A stretch of DNA of 64,000 bases from Bradyrhizobium sp. CCBAU 53338 (GTDB lineage: Bacteria > Pseudomonadota > Alphaproteobacteria > Rhizobiales > Xanthobacteraceae). The stretch spans positions 3,348,001-3,412,000 of the forward strand of contig NZ_CP030048.1 in the NCBI RefSeq assembly GCF_015291665.1, written 5' to 3'. The position numbers were made by a program, and so were the translations under genes. Positions 44,220 to 52,869 of this stretch are shown one piece after another. Each line of letters begins with the position of its first letter. Positions within the stretch are counted from its first letter, which is position 1. The notes below the pieces were generated by a model. The model did no database searches. It saw only the letters and a list, made by a program, of their open reading frames with translations, and was not told the origin of the DNA.

Positions 44220-45173
44220 ATGAAACTCACCGCCGACGCCAAGGGCACCTTCGCAATCGCGCCGACGCCGTTCCACGATGACGGCCGGATCGACGAGCGC
44301 TCGATCGACCGCCTGGCCGATTTCTACGAGGAGGTCGGCTGCGACGGCGTCACGGTGCTGGGCATCCTCGGTGAGGCGCCAAAGCTTGATGCCACCGAGG
44401 CCGAGCAGGTGGCGGTACGCTACGTCAAGCGTGCCAAGAAGATGCAGGTGATCGTCGGCGTCTCCGCGCCGGGGTTTGCCACCATGCGCTCGCTGGCGAG
44501 GGCCTCGATGGACGCGGGCGCGGCCGGCGTGATGATCGCGCCGCCGCCCTCGCTCCGCACCGACGACCAGATCGTCGGCTATTTCAAGCAGGCGGCCGAG
44601 GCGATCGGTCCTGACGTGCCCTGGGTGCTCCAGGACTATCCGCTGACGCTCACGGTGGTGTTCACTCCCGCCGTGATCCGCAAGATCGTCATGGACAATC
44701 CGAACTGCGTGATGCTCAAGCACGAGGACTGGCCGGGCCTCGAGAAGATCTCGACGCTGCGCGGCTTCCAGAAGGACGGCTCGCTGCGCCCGCTCTCGAT
44801 CCTTTGCGGCAATGGCGGCACATTCCTTGATTTCGAGATGGAGCGCGGCGCCGACGGCGCCATGACCGGCTATGCGTTCCCCGAGCTTCTGATCGATGTC
44901 GTCAACCTCTCCAAGGCCGGCAAGCGCGACGCCGCGCATGATCTGTTCGATGCACATCTACCTCTAATCCGCTACGAACAGCAGCCCGGCGTCGGCCTGA
45001 CCGTCCGCAAATACGTGCTGCAGAAGCGCGGCATCATCGCCTCCAGCGCGCAGCGCAAGCCGGGCGCGACGATGACGGCGACCGCGAAGGCCGAGGTCGA
45101 CTACCTCTTGTCTCGCGTCGCCCGTTTCGACAAGCGCGCCAATCTCGGCCCGCAATCCAGCGCCGCAGGTTAG
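44220..45173 (+). CDS. Dihydrodipicolinate synthase family aldolase
   Basis: 317 residues from the ATG at 44220. TIM-barrel class I aldolase of the DapA/NAL superfamily. Seen are the GTFAIAPTPF start, VLGILGEAPKLDATE (GExxxL motif near 47), LQDYPL with the general base Tyr, and MLKHEDWP with the Schiff-base Lys. Members act on pyruvate-derived substrates such as 4-hydroxy-2-oxo acids; true lysine synthesis is unlikely in this setting. Its place in the beta-oxidation cluster suggests side-chain or aromatic aldolase work, but this is inferred. Confidence 0.88.
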   Translation: MKLTADAKGTFAIAPTPFHDDGRIDERSIDRLADFYEEVGCDGVTVLGILGEAPKLDATEAEQVAVRYVKRAKKMQVIVGVSAPGFATMRSLARASMDAGAAGVMIAPPPSLRTDDQIVGYFKQAAEAIGPDVPWVLQDYPLTLTVVFTPAVIRKIVMDNPNCVMLKHEDWPGLEKISTLRGFQKDGSLRPLSILCGNGGTFLDFEMERGADGAMTGYAFPELLIDVVNLSKAGKRDAAHDLFDAHLPLIRYEQQPGVGLTVRKYVLQKRGIIASSAQRKPGATMTATAKAEVDYLLSRVARFDKRANLGPQSSAAG

Positions 45174-45177
45174 TTGA

Positions 45178-45972
45178 ATGGCCGAGACATCAGCATCACG
45201 TCCGGCTTCGACGATCCTCCTGCTGCGCGACGGCACCAAGGAGGTCGAAATCTTCATGATGGTTCGCCATCATCAGATCGAGTTCAACTCGGGCGCGCTG
45301 GTGTTTCCGGGCGGCAGCGTCGACGCCGGCGATAACGAGATCGTCGCCCGGGCCGATCTCTATTCGGGCGGCGAAGGCCTCGGCGAAGCGGAGCGCGGTT
45401 TTCGCATCGCCGCCATCCGCGAGACCTTTGAAGAAAGCGGCATCCTGCTGGCGCGATCGAAAGGATCGAACACGCCAGTTGATGCCAAGCGCGCCGGCGA
45501 GATCGCCGACGCGCATCGCGTCGCGCTCAACGAGCACAAGATCAGCTTCCTGAGCATTCTCTCCGACAATAACCTCCAGCTCGCGCTCGACACGCTGGTG
45601 CCCTACGCGCACTGGATCACGCCGGAGGGCATGCCGAAGCGGTTCGACACCTGGTTCTTCCTCGCGGCGGCGCCGCCTGACCAACTCGGTGCGCATGACG
45701 GTCGGGAGTCGACCGACTCGATCTGGCTGTCAGCCCGCGAGGCGGTGGAGGGTGGTGAGAGCGGTCGCTTCAAGCTGCCGTTCCCGACCACGCGCAACCT
45801 GATACGGCTGGCCAAGCAGCCGAGCGTGAGCGCCGCGCTCGATCATGCCAGGGGGATGTCGATCGTCACGGTGATGCCGGTCATGACCAAGACTGAGACC
45901 GGCCGGCAGCTCAGCATTCCGCGCGAGGCCGGCTATGACGGCGAGGTGTTCGAGGTTGGCGCGGTCGGCTAG
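45178..45972 (+). CDS. Nudix hydrolase, NUDT19-like
   Basis: 264 residues. N-terminal strand ASTILLLRDGTKEVEIFMMVRH, then FPGGSVDAGDNE, an insertion of about 30 residues, and the catalytic helix FRIAAIRETFEESGILLA (RExxEE core of the Nudix box). The same split box is known in NUDT19, a CoA diphosphatase. It lies 4 bases after the aldolase gene and may recycle or control CoA or acyl-CoA; this role is an inference from family and position. Confidence 0.85.
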   Translation: MAETSASRPASTILLLRDGTKEVEIFMMVRHHQIEFNSGALVFPGGSVDAGDNEIVARADLYSGGEGLGEAERGFRIAAIRETFEESGILLARSKGSNTPVDAKRAGEIADAHRVALNEHKISFLSILSDNNLQLALDTLVPYAHWITPEGMPKRFDTWFFLAAAPPDQLGAHDGRESTDSIWLSAREAVEGGESGRFKLPFPTTRNLIRLAKQPSVSAALDHARGMSIVTVMPVMTKTETGRQLSIPREAGYDGEVFEVGAVG

Positions 45973-46051
45973 AACACTTCGATACCGAGCGAAGTATTAC
46001 TGACCGCGGGCGCGCTAGAGTCCGTCCATTGCAGAGTGGACGGAGTGCGCC

Positions 46052-46966
46052 ATGGACGCCAGGCAGGACACCAATATCGCCGTCGAGCTGGCGCTGCTGG
46101 TCGCGCTCGCCACGCTCTGGGGCGGCTCCTACACCTTCATCAAGCTGGGCGTCGCCACCATCCCGCCGGTCACGCTGATCGCCGCGCGCACGACGGTTGC
46201 GGGTCTGCTGCTGCTCATCGTCATGCGGGCGAGGGGCATCGGCATGCCCAGGGACGCCGCGACCTGGCAGCGCTTCGCCTTCCAGGCCGTGCTCAACAGC
46301 GTCATTCCCTGGACCCTGATCGCCTGGGGCGAGCGCCATGTCGATGCAGCCCTTGCCACCATCCTCAATTCGGCAGGCCCGGTATTCACGTTCCTGCTCA
46401 CCGCAATCGTCACCCGCCATGAGGCCACGACTCCGCGAAAGCTGTTCGGCGTGGTTGCCGGCATGGCCGGCATCCTCCTGATCGTCGGCGTCGATGCGTT
46501 TCATGACGTCGGCAGCGGCCTCATAGCGGAGGCGGCCATCGTTGCCGCCACGATCTGCTACGCCTGCGCCGCGATCTTCGGCCGCAGCTTCAAGGGCCTC
46601 GATCCCATGGCGCCCGCCGCCGGCTCGCTGCTCGCGGGCGCGGCCATGCTGATTCCGGCCTCGCTGATGCTCGAGCAGCCCTGGACGCTGTCGCCCTCGC
46701 TGAGCTCCGCCCTGGCGCTGCTGGCGCTTGCGGTGTTCTCGACCGCAGCTGCATTCGCGATCTACTTCCGCCTGATCCAGACCCTCGGCTCGGTTGGCAC
46801 CACAGCGCAGGCGTACTTGCGAGTCCCCATCGGGGTCGCCATCAGCGTCGCCTTCCTGGGGGAGACCCTGAGCCGGACCGCCTGGATTGGGCTTGCCTGC
46901 GTCGTCCTCGGCGTCGCCGCCATGACGATCCCGGCCGGGCGGGCGGCCGTCGTTAAACCATCATGA
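46052..46966 (+). CDS. EamA/DMT family transporter
   Basis: 304 residues, ten membrane spans in two EamA repeats. Repeat one has ALATLWGGSYTFIKLGVATIPPVTLIAARTTVAG; repeat two has GLIAEAAIVAATICYACAAIFGRSFKG and ends with RVPIGVAISVAFLGETLSRTAWIGLACVVLGV. These carriers export small metabolites; the substrate cannot be read. It stands alone, 69 bases before the kinase gene. Confidence 0.9.
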   Translation: MDARQDTNIAVELALLVALATLWGGSYTFIKLGVATIPPVTLIAARTTVAGLLLLIVMRARGIGMPRDAATWQRFAFQAVLNSVIPWTLIAWGERHVDAALATILNSAGPVFTFLLTAIVTRHEATTPRKLFGVVAGMAGILLIVGVDAFHDVGSGLIAEAAIVAATICYACAAIFGRSFKGLDPMAPAAGSLLAGAAMLIPASLMLEQPWTLSPSLSSALALLALAVFSTAAAFAIYFRLIQTLGSVGTTAQAYLRVPIGVAISVAFLGETLSRTAWIGLACVVLGVAAMTIPAGRAAVVKPS

Positions 46967-47035
46967 AAAACAGCCGCTTCCGGCCCACGGAGGCATGTTC
47001 CCCCGGAGGGTCGATACAGCGTATATTGGGGGCGT

Positions 47036-49744
47036 ATGGAGTCCGGTTCCGCCCCAATGCCCGTCGAAACGCCACCGAATCCGCCGCCGAAGCGATCATT
47101 TTCGCTATCGATCGGCCAGATGACGTTCGGCAGCTTCATCCTGGTGCTGGCGGTGATCATCGTCACCTCGACCGCCAGCGTGATCGCGATCCGGCATATC
47201 GACGCCACCTTCGCCGAACTCCAGCGGCTGCAAAGCGTCGGTGACCTCGCCGAAGACATCGACCGCCGCATGAACGATTTGCGGCTCGCCGCACGCGACT
47301 TCGTCACCGATCCCGGCGCCGGCATCCAGTTCAAGCAGGTCGGCGAGGCCGCCTCGACCCTGAGCGACCTCCTCAAGAAGACCCGCATCGAGCTTGCCCC
47401 CGAGCAGCAGGACATGATCGATGGTGTTTCCGAGCGGCTTGCGACGTACCGCAGCGGTCTGGAGCGCATCTCGACCCTGATCGATCGCCGCGCGCAACTG
47501 CTTGCCGGGCTGCCGCCGCTGCGCGACCAGTTCGACGCCGCGGTCTCCGAAAGCGGGGATCGTGAGCTCGCCGCACGTCTGTCGGAAGCTCAGAGCCGTA
47601 TCGCGCTCGGGCTGCTTGCACGCAACCCGTCCGCGGCGGAACAGGCCGCGCAGAGCATGCGGACGATGGAGATCGCCGACGCGAAGTTGAAGTCTGCCGT
47701 GAACAATTACGCCGACGCCATCATCGCGGTGGCGGTCCGCGAACGGCAGATCGCCGATATCGACCGCGAGGTGCTGGGTACCGAGGGCCGGCTGATCGGC
47801 CGTGTCACCGAATTGCTGCGCGATGTCAGTGACCGCCGTGGCCATGTGCTGTCGCGCGACTTTGCCCGGACGCTTGCCGAGGCGCGCTGGCAGAGCATCG
47901 TGCTCGGCAGCATGGGTGTGCTGATCGGCATCCTCGCCGCCGTATTCGTGGTCGGGCGGACGGTGCGGCCGCTTGCCCAGATTGCGCGCTCCATCCGTGC
48001 CCTTGCAGCGGGCGAGAAAAGAACGTCGATCCCCTCGGCCGATCTCAACAACGAGATCGGCGACATTGCGCGGGCCGCAGAGGTGTTCCGCCGCGCGCTG
48101 GAGGAGGCCGACACCGCGCGAGAAGCCGCAGTGCGCGCGCTCACCGAGCAGCGGCTGGCCGAAGAAAGCTATCGCAAGCTGTTCGAGGGATCTGTCGACG
48201 GCATCTACGTGACGACGCCGGCAGGCGATCTCCTCAACGCCAACCCCGCGCTGGCGCGGATGATGGGCTATGACAGTCCGCAGCACCTGATCTACAGCAT
48301 CAACGACATCGCCCACACCATCTACGTCCATCCCGAGGCGCGCGAGGAATACCAGCGGCTGATGCATCGCGACGGCATGGTGCGCGAATTCGAATACCAG
48401 GTGCGCCAGCGCAGCGGCGACATCCTCTGGCTTTCCGACAGCGCGACCGGGGTGCGGGACGAGCAGGGCAGGATCGTCCGCTACGAAGGCACGCTGCGCG
48501 ACATCACCGACCAGAAGCGGGCTGAGGACGCCATTGCCGAAGGCCGGCGCCTGCTGCAGCAGGTCATCGATACCGTGCCCGCCGTCATCAACGTCAAGGA
48601 CCGCGACCTCCGTTACGTCTTGATGAACCGCTACATGGCCGGCATCTTCGGCATCGAACCCGGCGATGCACTCGGTCGCACCACCGCCGATTTGATGTCG
48701 CGCTACGGCGCTGCCAAGACCGACGAGAATGACAAGCGCGTCCTCAGCCTGCGAAAGGGTCTCGGCTTCTACGAGGAGGAGTACAAGGACGCTTCCGGCA
48801 ACATGCGGCAATGGCTGGTCAACAAGCTGCCGCTGCTCGACGCCGAGGGGGAGATCGAGCGGATCGTCACCGTGGCGCTCGACATCGGTGAGCGCAAACG
48901 CGGCGAGCAGGAGATGCGCAAGGCCAAGGATGCCGCCGAAACCGCGCTTCGCAATCTGCGCGAGACCCAGGCCTCGCTGATCGAGGCGGAGAAGCTCGCC
49001 GCACTCGGACGCCTAGTCGCCGGTGTCGCGCACGAGGTCAACAATCCCGTCGGTATCAGTCTCACGGTCGCCTCTGCGCTGGAGCGCAAGACGGCGATGT
49101 TCAGCGCCGAGGTCGAGCGCGGCGAGCTACGCCGCTCGACGCTCAATGAGTACCTCAACACCAGCCGCGATGCGTCCTCGCAGCTCGTCTCCAACCTCAA
49201 CCGTGCAGCCGAGCTGATCCAGTCGTTCAAGCAGGTTGCGGCCGATCGCAACTATTCGGACCAGCGCAGCTTCGACCTCGCCGACCTCACCGAGCAAGTG
49301 GTGATGAGCCTGCGACCGGGCCTGCGCAAACAGAACCTGACGCTCAACGTGGAGTGCCAGCCCAATCTGACCATGAACAGCTATCCCGGCCCGTACGGCC
49401 AGGTGCTGACCAATCTGTTCCTGAATTCGGTGGCGCACGCTTTCCCGGACGGACGTCCTGGCATCATCGACATCCAGGTACGCGAGTCCGGTAAGGACAA
49501 TGTCGAGGTCATCGTCTCCGACAACGGTTGCGGCATGTCGCTCGACGTGCGCCGCCGTGCCTTCGATCCGTTTTTCACGACGCGACGCGACCAGGGTGGC
49601 ACCGGCCTCGGGCTGCACATCGTCTACAGCATCGTCACCAACAGGCTTGGCGGACGGCTCGATCTCGATTCCGAGCCGGGTGGCGGCACGCGCATCCAGA
49701 TGATCCTGCCGCGCACGGCGCCGCTGGAGCAGGCTGCCGAATAG
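47036..49744 (+). CDS. PAS-domain membrane sensor histidine kinase
   Basis: 902 residues. Order: TM1 about 25-45; a periplasmic helical sensor region to about 285; TM2 about 287-310; HAMP about 310-360; coiled linker; PAS 1 from about 376 (YRKLFEGSVDGIYVTTPAG) with its PAC region; PAS 2 from about 505 (VIDTVPAVINVKDRDLRYVLMN); dimerisation helix with phospho-acceptor His near 665 in VAHEVNNPVG; ATPase with DNGCGM and GGTGLGLHIVYSI. No response regulator or receiver domain is adjacent. ATG at 47036 is the first good start. Confidence 0.92.
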   Translation: MESGSAPMPVETPPNPPPKRSFSLSIGQMTFGSFILVLAVIIVTSTASVIAIRHIDATFAELQRLQSVGDLAEDIDRRMNDLRLAARDFVTDPGAGIQFKQVGEAASTLSDLLKKTRIELAPEQQDMIDGVSERLATYRSGLERISTLIDRRAQLLAGLPPLRDQFDAAVSESGDRELAARLSEAQSRIALGLLARNPSAAEQAAQSMRTMEIADAKLKSAVNNYADAIIAVAVRERQIADIDREVLGTEGRLIGRVTELLRDVSDRRGHVLSRDFARTLAEARWQSIVLGSMGVLIGILAAVFVVGRTVRPLAQIARSIRALAAGEKRTSIPSADLNNEIGDIARAAEVFRRALEEADTAREAAVRALTEQRLAEESYRKLFEGSVDGIYVTTPAGDLLNANPALARMMGYDSPQHLIYSINDIAHTIYVHPEAREEYQRLMHRDGMVREFEYQVRQRSGDILWLSDSATGVRDEQGRIVRYEGTLRDITDQKRAEDAIAEGRRLLQQVIDTVPAVINVKDRDLRYVLMNRYMAGIFGIEPGDALGRTTADLMSRYGAAKTDENDKRVLSLRKGLGFYEEEYKDASGNMRQWLVNKLPLLDAEGEIERIVTVALDIGERKRGEQEMRKAKDAAETALRNLRETQASLIEAEKLAALGRLVAGVAHEVNNPVGISLTVASALERKTAMFSAEVERGELRRSTLNEYLNTSRDASSQLVSNLNRAAELIQSFKQVAADRNYSDQRSFDLADLTEQVVMSLRPGLRKQNLTLNVECQPNLTMNSYPGPYGQVLTNLFLNSVAHAFPDGRPGIIDIQVRESGKDNVEVIVSDNGCGMSLDVRRRAFDPFFTTRRDQGGTGLGLHIVYSIVTNRLGGRLDLDSEPGGGTRIQMILPRTAPLEQAAE

Positions 49745-49757
49745 GTCTGTGACTAGA

Positions 49758-50111
49758 CTAGTCGACGTCTGCGAGCTTGAGCAGAGTGGCGCCGAAAATC
49801 AGGCTGGCCTTGCCGACCAGCGCCGTGCCGGTCATCTCCGCACGGGTGTCGGTATAGGTGCCGCTGACGCCGATGCCGACCGGGGCCGGGCCGCCGAACA
49901 GAGGATTGTCGTCACCGCGCGGCGAGGTGTGCCGTTGCACCAGCACCTCGCCCTTGAAGGTATGGTCGTCCTTCACCACGTAGCTGCCGGTGTAATAGAG
50001 GTAGGCATCGCCGCCAAGGATCTTGCCGTCGCGAAAAAGAATCACGCCGCTGCCCTTGCCGACTCGACCATCGAGCAGGCGCACGTGAATCGAATAAAGG
50101 CCGTTCTTCAT
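49758..50111 (-). CDS. GrlR-like regulatory protein
   Basis: 117 residues from the ATG at 50111. Beta-barrel of GrlR type: MKNGLYSIHVRLLDGRVGKGSGVILFRDGKILGGDAYLYYTGSY, then DDHTFKGEVLVQRH and GVSGTYTDTRAEMTG. In enteric pathogens GrlR holds the type III activator GrlA; homologues here without GrlA are of unknown role. It is tail-to-tail with the kinase gene. Confidence 0.65.
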   Translation of the reverse strand: MKNGLYSIHVRLLDGRVGKGSGVILFRDGKILGGDAYLYYTGSYVVKDDHTFKGEVLVQRHTSPRGDDNPLFGGPAPVGIGVSGTYTDTRAEMTGTALVGKASLIFGATLLKLADVD

Positions 50112-50373
50112 AACGTCCCGTCGGCCGGCCGCCATCGCCCAATGGCGTAGCCGGTGAAGCTTTTATGCCAAAGCGCAATCCCGCGCGCAACGCGGCAGTT
50201 TTGCCTGCAACGGTGTCCCATGCCGGCCCGCGAACCGTAGTCGTCCCGGCTTGTCTGTGACGCAGATGTGACGGTCTCATCATGCAGCGAGGCCAGTCGT
50301 TGCGAATCAGAGTTGGCCCGCGAAATGCATATTTATTGCTGCACTGGCCGCGGGGTGCTGGAGCAAGACGAAC

Positions 50374-50871
50374 GTGAGCAACTGGATCGATTCCGGCGGC
50401 GATAAGCCGCGTCTGTACAGTGCGTGTCCCACGATTTGCGAAGCGCAGCGACGGCGGATTGGCCGTCCCCCACGGTGGCGACGCGCGGCCAGCCTTGCTT
50501 GCATGCTGACGCTGATCGCGCTGGTTGCCCCGCTTGGGCACGCACGTGACCGCGGCCAGTTCGTCAACACCAATGCCGAACTGAAGGCCTGGTTCGACGG
50601 CTTGCATAGCGGCAAGGGGCCATGCTGCTCCGACGCCGACGGTTCGGCGATCTCGGACTCCGACTGGGAGAGCAAGGACGGGCACTATCGTGTCCGCGTC
50701 CCCCGCCTTGGCTACGTGACGGAAGGCCAACAGCAGGAGCTCGTCTGGGTCGACGTGCCGGAAGAGGCCGTGATTTCGGAGCCCAACCGGGTCGGACGTA
50801 CCATGGTATGGCCGATCTACGGCTATATGGGCGTCACCATCCGCTGCTTTATGCCCGGTAGCATGACTTAG
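50374..50871 (+). CDS. Exported protein of unknown function
   Basis: Up to 165 residues with a GTG start at 50374; a start nearer the hydrophobic segment (for example ATG at 50503) is possible. A basic stretch RWRRAASLACM leads into LTLIALVAPLGHA, a likely signal peptide. The mature part has FDGLHSGKGPCCSDADGSA with a Cys pair, RVRVPRLGYV, WVDVPEEAVI and a final YGYMGVTIRCFMPGS. No named family was recognised. Confidence 0.65.
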   Translation: MSNWIDSGGDKPRLYSACPTICEAQRRRIGRPPRWRRAASLACMLTLIALVAPLGHARDRGQFVNTNAELKAWFDGLHSGKGPCCSDADGSAISDSDWESKDGHYRVRVPRLGYVTEGQQQELVWVDVPEEAVISEPNRVGRTMVWPIYGYMGVTIRCFMPGSMT

Positions 50872-50895
50872 CCGGAAAGCGGCTCGCCTGCGGTA

Positions 50896-51282
50896 TCAGG
50901 TGTATTTCTTGTCGCGCTCGAGCAGCTCGATGGAAATGCCTTCGGGACCGCGGATGAAGCAGATGCGGACCCCGGGCCGGATCGTGGTCGGCTCGCGCGT
51001 GAACGTCACGCCCTTCGACTTGATTTCTGCGGCAACGGCGTCGATGTCCTTCACCGTGAGTCCGAAATGATCGAGGCCCTGGTGCGGGTGCGGGGGCGGT
51101 GGGTTGACGGCGCTGTCGCCCTCCAGCGGCGCGATGAATATCTTTGCGCCACCGAGATTCACGTCGATTCGGCCCGGTGCGCGCGCAATCTCGCCACCGA
51201 GGATATCGCGCAGCCAAGCCGCAGTCGTTTCCGGATCGGGGCTGCGCAGATGGACGTGATCCCAGGTAACGACGACCGGCAT
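50896..51282 (-). CDS. VOC family (glyoxalase-like) protein
   Basis: 128 residues from the ATG at 51282 (GGGAGGAGTTTGAA upstream). Two beta-alpha-beta-beta-beta units: VTWDHVHLRSPDPETTAAWLRDILGGE and GLDHFGLTVKDIDAVAAEIKSKGV, with RICFIRGPEGISIELLERD near the end. His and Glu residues in metal-ligand places are kept. Could be a lactoylglutathione lyase-like, dioxygenase or resistance protein; not resolved. Confidence 0.88.
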   Translation of the reverse strand: MPVVVTWDHVHLRSPDPETTAAWLRDILGGEIARAPGRIDVNLGGAKIFIAPLEGDSAVNPPPPHPHQGLDHFGLTVKDIDAVAAEIKSKGVTFTREPTTIRPGVRICFIRGPEGISIELLERDKKYT

Positions 51283-51435
51283 TTCAAACTCCTCCCGACA
51301 GGTCTTCGTGATATTGCAGCGCATGTTAGCGGTCCCCGTCGACGATCGCCACCCTGGCTCCTATGCGAGATTCGGGCTGACGAGGGAACTTTCGTTCGTC
51401 TTTGCGGATTGTAAGATGGAGCGAGTAACGCACCC

Positions 51436-51993
51436 ATGAAAGCTGCGTCTGGCCGGTCCGGACTGGGACGCTTCGTCGGCAACGGCGAGGAGCGGAAATG
51501 GTCCCAGCCGGCCGCAAGCATTTGGCTCCAGCGAGGTGTGTTGGGGCTGCTGGCCGCGGGCGTGGTCGGTGGTGCCGTCTGGCTGATGATGCCGGCATCC
51601 GAAGGCCATGTTGCGCAAACCGAGCTAGTGAAGCTGGCGCAGGCAAATATTGATCCCGATCCTCCGACGTCAGCCTCGGACACATCCACTGCTGGGATCG
51701 TCGGGCCTGACCGGATGAGGATCTCGTCGCAGACTTGGCACCGCGGCGGGCTCGGCTCGAAGGCACTGGTGACGTTCACCGTGCGAAATGACAATGATTT
51801 TGCCGTAAAGGATGTCGAGATCGTCTGCGCTTTCGCGCGGCGCGACGGCAGCCATCTGACCGATCGCAGCCGCGTCCTGGCCGATACCGTCGGCATGAAG
51901 AGCCGCAAGACCTTTGCGCGCGTCCCCGTCGGGTTCGTCAACGTAAACGCTGATCAGGCGAAGTGTTCGCTGGTGACGGCGCGGCGCGCATAA
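51436..51993 (+). CDS. Single-span protein with periplasmic beta domain
   Basis: 185 residues. One membrane span at about 33-52 (VLGLLAAGVVGGAVWLMM). The C-terminal 85 residues have LGSKALVTFTVRNDNDFAVKDVEIVCAFARRDGSHLTDRSRVL and SRKTFARVPVGFVN, the pattern of a FxLYD-like or immunoglobulin-like beta domain with a conserved Cys. Function unknown. Confidence 0.65.
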   Translation: MKAASGRSGLGRFVGNGEERKWSQPAASIWLQRGVLGLLAAGVVGGAVWLMMPASEGHVAQTELVKLAQANIDPDPPTSASDTSTAGIVGPDRMRISSQTWHRGGLGSKALVTFTVRNDNDFAVKDVEIVCAFARRDGSHLTDRSRVLADTVGMKSRKTFARVPVGFVNVNADQAKCSLVTARRA

Positions 51994-52154
51994 ACGGCCG
52001 GAGATTCCGCTAGCGGAAAAGTTACCTTGCTTGCCTCCTAGCCAAAAAACTTGGCGTTGCCATTTGAACCAAAGGCGGGGCGTAGGAACCAATTAAAGGA
52101 TCGCCGGTTAAGGCGAAAAGCCCACGCGGGGATGCGGGGGGCGGAGCGCGGTCA

Positions 52155-52634
52155 ATGCCCATCTTCCGGTATTTCATGTTCGTTGGTGGAGCACTGCTCG
52201 CACTGTTGTTTGCAGCTGATTTCATCTGGCCGACGGCGCCGGCTGTGCAGACCATCACAGCTGCAAGCTATGATCAGCCGCTGATCCGGATCCGGTCGGA
52301 CCGTCATCTACCCGAACGCGTCGTGCTCGACACCAACCAGCCGACTATTGCCGCGCCGGTGGTGAAGACGGCGGCTGTTGCCGCGCCTCAGCCGACCGCG
52401 CAGGCGGACCCATTGGCTGACATGTCGGCGAAGTCGCGGGTGCGCGATACATTCGCCCAGTTCACCCCGATGGTCGACGGCAAGCCGCAGGTCCAGGTTG
52501 CCCAGGCCCAGGTTCAGACCCAGATTCGGCCCAAGCGCAGGGTCGCCCGGGCGCATCCGGCGCCGCAGCGCGGCCAGCCGATGATGCTGGTGGCACAGCA
52601 GCCCCATTTTGGGCTGTTCAACACGACTTGGTAA
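52155..52634 (+). CDS. Small membrane-anchored protein of unknown function
   Basis: 159 residues starting MPIFRYFMFVGGALLALLFAADFIWP, an N-terminal anchor or signal. After that come polar segments with ASYDQPLIRIRSDRHLPERVVLDTNQPT, an Ala/Gln/Val-rich stretch, then the basic RPKRRVARAHPAPQRGQP and LFNTTW end. The pattern recurs in Bradyrhizobium proteins without known role. Confidence 0.7.
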   Translation: MPIFRYFMFVGGALLALLFAADFIWPTAPAVQTITAASYDQPLIRIRSDRHLPERVVLDTNQPTIAAPVVKTAAVAAPQPTAQADPLADMSAKSRVRDTFAQFTPMVDGKPQVQVAQAQVQTQIRPKRRVARAHPAPQRGQPMMLVAQQPHFGLFNTTW

Positions 52635-52782
52635 CAACGCCGCTGCCCCGCTCCAATCGAGGCGGAGAGGGCTTTTTATTGTCGGACCTCTCTGCTAATC
52701 CGAACCGATCCGAACGTCATGGCTCAGCTGGCTCGCCAGCGGATGACTGGCGCGTCGGTTGCGGCCCAATGCCGGGGCCAGG

Positions 52783-52859
52783 GCGCTCGTAGCTCAGCTG
52801 GATAGAGCATCGGATTTCGATTCCGAGGGTCGGAGGTTCGAATCCTTCCGAGCGCGCCA
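52783..52859 (+). tRNA. tRNA-Arg (anticodon UCG)
   Basis: 77 bases with encoded CCA. Acceptor stem GCGCTCG / CGAGCGC, D arm GCTC-AGCTGGATA-GAGC, anticodon stem TCGGA / TCCGA with loop TTTCGAT giving UCG, T arm GGAGG-TTCGAAT-CCTTC, discriminator G. It reads CGA arginine codons. The IS481-type element starts 10 bases after the CCA. Confidence 0.95.
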
Positions 52860-52869
52860 TTTGTCGGCC

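Noticed and set aside
52645..52680. Terminator after the gene ending at 52634
   Set aside because: A T run follows, but the pairing of GCCCCGCTCC with GGCGGAGAGGGC has several mismatches, so it is too weak to list as a feature.
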